DNA of 64,000 bases from Blattamonas nauphoetae. Its lineage: Eukaryota; Preaxostyla; Oxymonadida. The translations under genes were made by a program, and so were the position numbers. Shown piece by piece: positions 58,666-64,000 of the stretch. How positions within the stretch are numbered: the first letter of the stretch is position 1; every line of letters starts with the position of its first letter. A model generated the notes under the pieces. That model saw only the letters and a list, made by a program, of their open reading frames with translations, did not search any database and was not told the DNA's origin. The stretch is from positions 166,128 to 230,127 of the forward strand of contig JARBJD010000099.1 of assembly GCA_033064195.1 (NCBI GenBank), written 5' to 3'.

Positions 58666-59503
58666 GAAAATGATTGATCATAATCTCTCGACAACCAACG
58701 AGAATACAGCAGTGATTGACTCACTTCAGAAGACAACAGAAGCACACAAGAATGCGATATCTTCAATTCAGAAAGTGGTGAGCACAAATGGATCGATCAC
58801 GACACCAACAATTGGAGGATTGATCAATGTGAATGGAGCGAAGTGGAATATCTCAGAAGGATCACTTCCGAAGTATCCTGGAACATATCCGGCATCAACA
58901 TTTTCTTCTGGAATTTCAATCTCACAATCGATTACAGAAACTTCAGGAATTCAGTTCAATGGTGATGGAATTATCATGTGGTCTCCCTGTGACAAACCAG
59001 CATTGTACTATTACGATGAGGACACGGGTTCAGGAGTGTTTTCAATATCCACAACGGGAAGTTTTTCTCAGCTATCAGACAGAAGAGTGAAAAGAAATAT
59101 TGAACCATATCCTAATGTTCTTGCACAACTGAATAAAGTGGAAATTGTGCAGTATCAGTTCAACACATTCGACTCGAAGATAAACAAAGTGACGAAGCAA
59201 ATCGAGAGCGAGACAGATGAAGAACACTTGAAGAACTGCAAAGAGAAATGTGAATGTTTGAAGAAGGAAAGTGAGAAGAAACACATTGGAGTAATTGCAC
59301 AACAGATCCAAGAAATATTCCCTGAGGTTGTGAATGATTCCAATCCAGATTGTCTTCAAGTTGACTATGCAGAACTCTCTTGCTTTTGTGTGAAAGCCAT
59401 TCAGGAATTATGTTCTATTGTCAGACATCAACAGACACTCATAAATGAACTGATCCAAAAATATAATTCACTGATCGAAACAATGACTAATACTCCAACA
59501 TGA
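58631..59503 (+). CDS. virus-like fibre protein with S74 intramolecular chaperone domain
   Basis: 290 residues from the ATG at 58631 (MSRQKYNSQ). The N-terminal helix is followed by a Ser/Thr/Gly-rich beta region of about 90 residues. The C-terminal Peptidase_S74 domain begins at SDRRVKRNI, the signature with catalytic Ser (codon at 59075) and Lys five residues on. It continues through KHIGVIAQQIQEIFPEVV, VDYAELSCFCVKAIQEL and a terminal coiled coil. In known tail-spike, fibre and related proteins this domain trimerises the stalk and then cuts itself off. It marks this region as viral. The gene runs convergent to the small gene on the other strand, overlapping it by 17 bases. Confidence 0.8.
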   Translation: MSRQKYNSQMIEKMIDHNLSTTNENTAVIDSLQKTTEAHKNAISSIQKVVSTNGSITTPTIGGLINVNGAKWNISEGSLPKYPGTYPASTFSSGISISQSITETSGIQFNGDGIIMWSPCDKPALYYYDEDTGSGVFSISTTGSFSQLSDRRVKRNIEPYPNVLAQLNKVEIVQYQFNTFDSKINKVTKQIESETDEEHLKNCKEKCECLKKESEKKHIGVIAQQIQEIFPEVVNDSNPDCLQVDYAELSCFCVKAIQELCSIVRHQQTLINELIQKYNSLIETMTNTPT

Positions 59504-59897
59504 GATCAACCAGAAATTCATTGTACTCTTTGGTTATTTTTCCATTGATTGTCTCCGTTGTTTCCATCTCGATTGAGTCACCAGAACTGTCTTTGAACCA
59601 GATCTTCACAATCGATTGTCGAGTAGTTAACTCCCACTTCTTTCGCTTCGCAATCTGTTCATTACAGAAAGCAACAAACGAGTCATTGAATGCATCAGTC
59701 TGAATCCAATCACCATGGATTGTTATGTGCTGAGGAATGTCTTTTGAGATGACAGTTGAGTTACCATTAATTTCTTCTCTCACATGGATAAGTTTGCAGT
59801 CGAGAAAGTGAACATTTTTTTGGTTTCTGGAATTGGTAAAATCAGGAGGGAGTTGAGCAGTGTGAGAATTCTGAATTGAGAAATAGCGCTTCACCAT
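59487..59897 (-). CDS. small beta-rich virus-like protein
   Basis: 136 residues. Alternating hydrophobic strands are visible (VHFLDCKLIHV, STVISKDIPQHITIHGDW, SIVKIWFKDSSGDSIEMETTE). The size and strand pattern would suit a single jelly-roll or other small capsid/accessory protein, but no family can be named. Upstream of its ATG is a version of the T-rich box seen before the other minus-strand genes, set about 15 bases further away. Confidence 0.6.
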   Translation of the reverse strand: MVKRYFSIQNSHTAQLPPDFTNSRNQKNVHFLDCKLIHVREEINGNSTVISKDIPQHITIHGDWIQTDAFNDSFVAFCNEQIAKRKKWELTTRQSIVKIWFKDSSGDSIEMETTETINGKITKEYNEFLVDLMLEY

Positions 59898-59925
59898 TTG
59901 TGATTTCTACAAAAATAAAATATTC
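59898..59925 (-). promoter_or_regulatory. T-rich start-proximal box, copy 1
   Basis: On the minus strand GAATATTTTATTTTTGTAG lies about 10 bases before the ATG at 59897. It matches the TATTTTTTATTTTT core found just before three other starts in this block, which suggests a shared viral promoter element. Confidence 0.45.
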
Positions 59926-59928
59926 AAT

Positions 59929-61617
59929 TTAATATCCTCTCTTCACTTCTTCATAAGCTTCTTGGAGTCGACGATCAATGACATATCGCACTCGTGGTTG
60001 TCCATTCTCAATCCAGAACAACCAATATGTTGCTTGATGTAGTGCTAGAATTGGAGGAGGAGGTCCATCTTTGGTTGATGTGAAATATGGATCAAGTTCT
60101 CCCTGATTGATTGGTGTTCCTCTGTAGACGATATTCACTGATTCTGCTGTTGAGATACCTTCTTCACCACCAGCGATTTCACTTCGATCTGTTGGAACCA
60201 TGAATGTGAAACATGTTGCATCTGTTACTGGTTTTGTTCTCTTATATTCCTTTGCTTTATAGTCAAACATTCGAGTTGAACAAATTGAATTTTCAAACTC
60301 TTCTGTTGCGGAACAACCAATGCAATCACCATTCACCATCATCATTTGATAGAACTCTGGTGATATTGTTGACATTGGGAAATTGGGAAAGTTGGATCCA
60401 AGCATTTCGAAGTGACCAACATAGTGAGGATTTCTGAAGACTGTACATTCGTTTGGTCTTTCAGGGAACAAGCACATTAGATTCATGAGATTGTTGAGTT
60501 TGATACTGATGTTTGATCTTACTCCCATTGCATTCGCTTTTGTTTGGAATGATTGTGTGTCAATTCTTTCTGCTTTCATGACGTACAACGTCTTTGAATA
60601 TGTGTTTAAGAGGGATTGTTTTGTAGCATCAGTGATTTGATATCCATAGCAAATCGAAGTGACTTTATCAACTGATGAAGAAGTAACAGAGCAAGTGAAA
60701 CTTATGGCTCCAACCTCAGCGACTGTACTGGCGGGTGGAGCATAACTCCTTTTGTTGTAAGCTTTCAGTACTGGATTTCCTATCTGTGTAAATTCCTGTG
60801 TTACTGGAGAAAAGTCCCCATCAGACATCAAGAGCATGTTGGATTGATCCGACATACTTGTCAAGTCTTTATCTGGAAACACTTCACGGCAACCTTGGGT
60901 AGATTTTCGAATGACAGTTGAATGTTGAATTGGACAATACACAAGTGAATCAGTTGTCAAGTGAAATCTCAAACGTAAATTACCAAAGATTGAATTGGGA
61001 TACTGATCGAAAGTACTCAATGGAAGGAGATTCACAAATGGAATAACCAAAGGAATTGTCTTAGTGAGCTTATTTGTGGATTTATTAACGGGAACATAGT
61101 AGAATCCACACACACTCTGATCCATTCTCTGAACATTTTCCCAAAGACTGTAGCAGTGCTTCATATTGTTTTTCTCTTCGTACGACTTGAATGTGTGATA
61201 CAGAAATGATTCGTGAACATGATTGTTCTGAAGTGAATTGTCAATAATGTTTACATGACTGTCAACGAGTCTCATATCTCGAATTGCATCTGAGGATGAT
61301 TTGTATCCGACGAATATTCCGGATAGTCCGACGTACTCTCCTGTTTCACTACTCGTATATGAATATGGAACAGTAATCGTGAGATCAATTCGCAAATGAC
61401 TCTTCATAAATTCAGTAACATCATGACCGTCATAGCACAATGGAACTTCAATCTCATCTCCAATTCTGCATGGCATGGGAGGATTTGTTGGATGAACTTC
61501 TTGGATGGAGTAGATGTGAGGTTCTGAATCCCACTGTTTTGGCATATATGATTGCACTTCAATTTGTTCGATTAATGTCGATGTTGGTTTGGATTGATTT
61601 GATCTGATACTTCTCAT
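59929..61617 (-). CDS. candidate capsid protein A (virus-like)
   Basis: 562 residues, intact. Paralogous along its full length to the broken gene at 61670..63529. Shared blocks include GDEIEVPL / GQEIIIPL, IFVGYKSS / MFVGLKHS, KHCYSLWENV / KHCHTPWQNA, FGNLRLRFH / FGDLKLSVY, and near the end ILALHQATYWLFWIENGQPRVRY / ILATTATTWWVLRFSNGEPGVEY. The length, the beta-rich pattern and the position beside fibre-like and small amphipathic genes suit a double jelly-roll major capsid protein of Polinton/polinton-like viruses. I cannot confirm that fold from sequence alone. No host homologue is recognised. Confidence 0.55.
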   Translation of the reverse strand: MRSIRSNQSKPTSTLIEQIEVQSYMPKQWDSEPHIYSIQEVHPTNPPMPCRIGDEIEVPLCYDGHDVTEFMKSHLRIDLTITVPYSYTSSETGEYVGLSGIFVGYKSSSDAIRDMRLVDSHVNIIDNSLQNNHVHESFLYHTFKSYEEKNNMKHCYSLWENVQRMDQSVCGFYYVPVNKSTNKLTKTIPLVIPFVNLLPLSTFDQYPNSIFGNLRLRFHLTTDSLVYCPIQHSTVIRKSTQGCREVFPDKDLTSMSDQSNMLLMSDGDFSPVTQEFTQIGNPVLKAYNKRSYAPPASTVAEVGAISFTCSVTSSSVDKVTSICYGYQITDATKQSLLNTYSKTLYVMKAERIDTQSFQTKANAMGVRSNISIKLNNLMNLMCLFPERPNECTVFRNPHYVGHFEMLGSNFPNFPMSTISPEFYQMMMVNGDCIGCSATEEFENSICSTRMFDYKAKEYKRTKPVTDATCFTFMVPTDRSEIAGGEEGISTAESVNIVYRGTPINQGELDPYFTSTKDGPPPPILALHQATYWLFWIENGQPRVRYVIDRRLQEAYEEVKRGY

Positions 61618-61642
61618 TTATAGAAAAATAAAAAATACAATA
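61618..61642 (-). promoter_or_regulatory. T-rich start-proximal box, copy 2
   Basis: Minus-strand TGTATTTTTTATTTTTCTATAA directly abuts the ATG at 61617. Same core and spacing as copies 3 and 4. Confidence 0.55.
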
Positions 61643-61669
61643 TCATTATTTTCTTTTACTGTTTTGTCT

Positions 61670-63529
61670 CTACATGATTCCCAAATCTTTGTGTAACGCC
61701 TTCAGTGTGTGATTAGGATAGTATTCGACTCCTGGTTCACCATTACTAAAGCGTAACACCCACCACGTTGTGGCAGTAGTAGCTAATATTGGTGCTGGAG
61801 GATGAGTAAATGTTGTCATATCACCACCCATTAGACTTGTGTCGTAAACATTGTAGTATGTGTCAAGATTCCCTTGATATATTGGTTGAGATCTCAAAGT
61901 GACTGGAACATTCTGACCTCTGGAACTGATAGAATCATTACAGTTTGTTGGACATCCACTTCTCTGTGTTGAGAAGCACAAAAGGAAGTCAGTGTTGTCA
62001 TGAATCGGTCGCACTCTTGTCATTGTTTCACGAGGATATGTATCATCACCGGAGAGTTTCTCTCCAACAAGAGAATCCGTCAGTGAACGCTCCAAGTCAT
62101 CAGGCACAGTCAGATATGAATCAAGGTTGAGAGTCGACAATGCGAATTGGTAGAAACGAGCTCCAATAGTTGTTGTGGGTTGTTCTGGATAGTACTTGTT
62201 GAGTAGATTCACTTGGATATTCTTCTGCATTGGATTGTGAAAACAGGTGACTTCATTGTCGTAGTGACGGAAGAGAAGCATAATATCCTTGGCATTCACA
62301 AGTACCATTTGCTGAGTACAATCAATTCCTGTTGCCGTTGGTGTCTTCTGAAATGGATAAAACGAAATCTTCTCTGCTGGAATTGTTCCTGGTCGATTTG
62401 TGTACATCTGCTTCAGATTCTCTTTCGCAATGTCTTTAATATTGTATCCAGAACTCATACAATACACATCATCAATTTTATAATCAAGAATGTTCAATGA
62501 TACATATTGATCCATGTATTTAGGTTCTTGATTCACGACATTGGATCCATTTAAAGTAATGTCTCTTGAAACCGATGGTTGGAGAAATGATTGACCAATT
62601 TGAACGAAATTCTTTGTGCATGAGGCTACGAGATTATTCAGAAAAACGGGACGATGATGAATACAAGCTTGAATTTTGTCTTTTTATATATGGTGCTGTT
62701 GTTCCAACTACGATTGATGATAGTGTATTTTTCAATGTCAGTTCAGGATTCACAGGGCAGCAGACAAAAGCATCCTCATTGATGTACACACTCAATTTCA
62801 GATCACCGAAGAGACATCTTGGATAGTCAGTCATACCTGAGAAAATGAGAAGATCTTCAAGATTGATTGACACACGGATTGGCACATCAATACTGTCACA
62901 TAAAGTACTAGTTACTTTTGTTCCTGTGAAGTCTGATAATGGAATATAAACACCAGCAACAGATTCATCATGATTCCAAGCATTTTGCCATGGAGTGTGA
63001 CAATGTTTTCGATTCTCCAATTGACTCTTCGGTTTGATCATATTGTAAATGTGTGATTCCATGGATACATCATTAGTTGTTGTACTGATGATTCTCTGAT
63101 TGTTGTGAAGAACTGTAAGATTCCGAAAGATTGATGCCGAATGTTTGAGTCCAACGAACATGAATATTCTCTCATTCATCAAAGATCCAATATTTCCTGA
63201 TTCCCATTGCCAATTATTGAGTTTCAATGTTGTAGTCATTGTGAATGTAATGAAGGAATCATCGATTTGACAAATGTCTTGATTACCAGTCAACGGAATG
63301 ATTATTTCCTGTCCTTTATAGAAGCGTGAGTTCTCTGATGGTTTCAATTCCTGAATCGAAGTACTGTGTGCCCCATCATTCAGAAGGTAATTTATGTGAT
63401 GTTCAGACATGAGTTGCTGCTGTATTTGACCAATGTCATCTCGAGTGTACTGATTGATCCTGTAGTGTTTCCAGTCAATGATGATGCTCCTGTTCTTTTG
63501 TTTGTCAGATGTGTTATATGTGAGTTCAT
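61670..63529 (-). pseudogene. candidate capsid protein B, frameshifted paralogue
   Basis: Second member of the capsid-like pair. The T-rich box and the ATG at 63529 mark the original start. The coding frame changes once within the first 35 codons (63.44-63.53 kb) and once near 62.69 kb in a run of A residues. The two long open pieces, 63410..62634 and about 62660..61670, cover the homologous N- and C-terminal halves of protein A. Both shifts lie next to short A-runs, so sequencing error is an alternative to true decay. If the shifts are real the product cannot be made as one chain. Confidence 0.6.
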
Positions 63530-63856
63530 TTTATCAAAAATAAAAAAAACAATAATGCTTATTTCTTTTTTCAGTTTCTTCGCTTTCGGTTTCAGCTTTT
63601 CTTCTAGTTTCATTATTTCTCCTCTGAGTTTGTTCGCAACTGCTGTGTTTCCTTCATTAATTGCTTGCTCGTATTGCGCCATCTTTTCTGCATGGATTTG
63701 TTGATCCGACTTCACATCTGGAATCATCTCAACACCTGTCTGTGCGACCTTAGAAATCAATGGTCCAACAAAGGGGATGAGATTCAGAAATGGAGCTCCA
63801 ACTCTGAGTATATTTTTTCCGACTGCTGCTAATTTTGATAACCAACCTGGTGCCAT
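63392..63856 (-). CDS. small amphipathic virus-like protein
   Basis: Start at the ATG at 63856, abutting a T-rich box. The N-terminus (PGWLSKLAAVGKNIL then FLNLIPFVGPLISKVAQ) forms an amphipathic/hydrophobic helical hairpin. A Gln/Glu-rich helix and a Lys-rich end (KLKPKAKKLKKE) follow. This order, membrane-active helix then basic DNA-binding tail, recalls pre-VI or penton-base-associated minor capsid proteins of adeno- and polinton-like viruses. The frame reads past the expected end into the next gene's start; a one-base change in the A-run near 63.56 kb would create TAA right after the Lys tail, so the original end was probably near 63.55 kb. Confidence 0.55.
   Translation of the reverse strand: MAPGWLSKLAAVGKNILRVGAPFLNLIPFVGPLISKVAQTGVEMIPDVKSDQQIHAEKMAQYEQAINEGNTAVANKLRGEIMKLEEKLKPKAKKLKKEISIIVFFIFDKMNSHITHLTNKRTGASSLTGNTTGSISTLEMTLVKYSSNSCLNIT
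63530..63553 (-). promoter_or_regulatory. T-rich start-proximal box, copy 3
   Basis: Minus-strand TGTTTTTTTTATTTTTGATAAA immediately before the ATG at 63529 of the broken capsid-like gene. Confidence 0.5.
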
Positions 63857-63879
63857 TTTAGGAAAATAAAAATATTCGA
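63857..63879 (-). promoter_or_regulatory. T-rich start-proximal box, copy 4
   Basis: Minus-strand GAATATTTTTATTTTCCTAAA immediately before the ATG at 63856. Confidence 0.5.
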
Positions 63880-63893
63880 ATACTAGTGAATTA

Positions 63894-64000
63894 TTATCCT
63901 TTGAATTGAATTTTGGAATTTGAAGAGAGCGGCATATCATCATTTGAGAATCGTCCATTTCGAGGTGGTTCATATTCAATCATCTGCGGTTTTGTTGACC
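63894..64000 (-). CDS. 3' end of a further virus-like gene (5' part off window)
   Basis: An open minus-strand frame runs from the window edge to a double stop TAA TAA (63896..63891). The visible 34 or so residues are polar (MIEYEPPRNGRFSNDD, then SNSKIQFKG). It ends 38 bp before the next ATG, consistent with the tight head-to-tail packing of this block. The product is unknown. Confidence 0.45.
   Translation of the reverse strand, partial: STKPQMIEYEPPRNGRFSNDDMPLSSNSKIQFKG

Overview
This is a window of a compact protist nuclear genome. The proof of eukaryotic origin is a set of conserved single-copy genes (proteasome beta, NOP56, MON2, MEMO1, a Polo-like kinase with polo boxes), each interrupted by short GT-AG introns, mostly 31-120 bp. 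One GC-AG intron and one 21-nt micro-exon also appear. In nine genes all exons fit the reading frame exactly when the introns are removed. Gene content, tiny introns, a conventional stop code (TAA, TAG and TGA all end intact genes) and an integrated DNA virus would suit a free-living or gut-associated flagellate such as an oxymonad-type metamonad. That lineage call is only an inference.

Region 1 (about 1-44.2 kb) is gene-dense host DNA. In order it holds: a MROH1-like HEAT protein (-, runs off the left edge), PSMB2 (+), a DYRK/YAK1-type kinase (-), a possible small gene (-), a SAPS-domain PP6 regulatory subunit (-), a membrane-anchored cathepsin (+), a very large Polo-like kinase (-), an OB-fold-like protein whose start codon overlaps that of the kinase (+), a membrane TKL kinase (-), a CCZ1-like protein (-), an intron-rich unknown (+), NOP56 (+), a 3013-residue MON2 homologue (+), MEMO1 (-), a small unknown (-), a single-pass membrane protein (+), an RCC1-like propeller protein (-), a decayed ubiquitin-specific-protease remnant (-) and a multi-pass membrane protein (-). 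MON2, CCZ1-like and the kinases point to endosome/Golgi traffic and cell-cycle control, but the order looks like ordinary eukaryotic shuffling, not operons.

Region 2 (about 44.2-57.9 kb) is gene-poor and repeat-rich. A giant imperfect palindrome (about 45.24-51.93 kb) carries a broken reverse transcriptase at its centre and nested copies of one MITE-like family. One MITE sits only in the left arm, and the right arm preserves its empty site. One charged, unrecognised gene follows (52.6-53.95 kb). Then comes AT-rich DNA with a sharp strand-composition switch near 55.2 kb and an array of about eleven roughly 140-bp hairpin units (55.36-56.79 kb).

Region 3 (about 57.9-64 kb, cut by the right edge) looks like part of an integrated DNA virus of the Polinton/polinton-like kind. 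It has a fibre-like protein with an S74 self-cleaving chaperone domain, a small beta-rich protein, two tandem paralogous capsid-like genes (the second frameshifted), a small amphipathic membrane-active-looking protein and the end of a further gene. Most start codons on the minus strand are preceded by the same T-rich box, a candidate viral promoter. No polymerase, integrase, ATPase or protease gene lies inside the window, so the family assignment is provisional.
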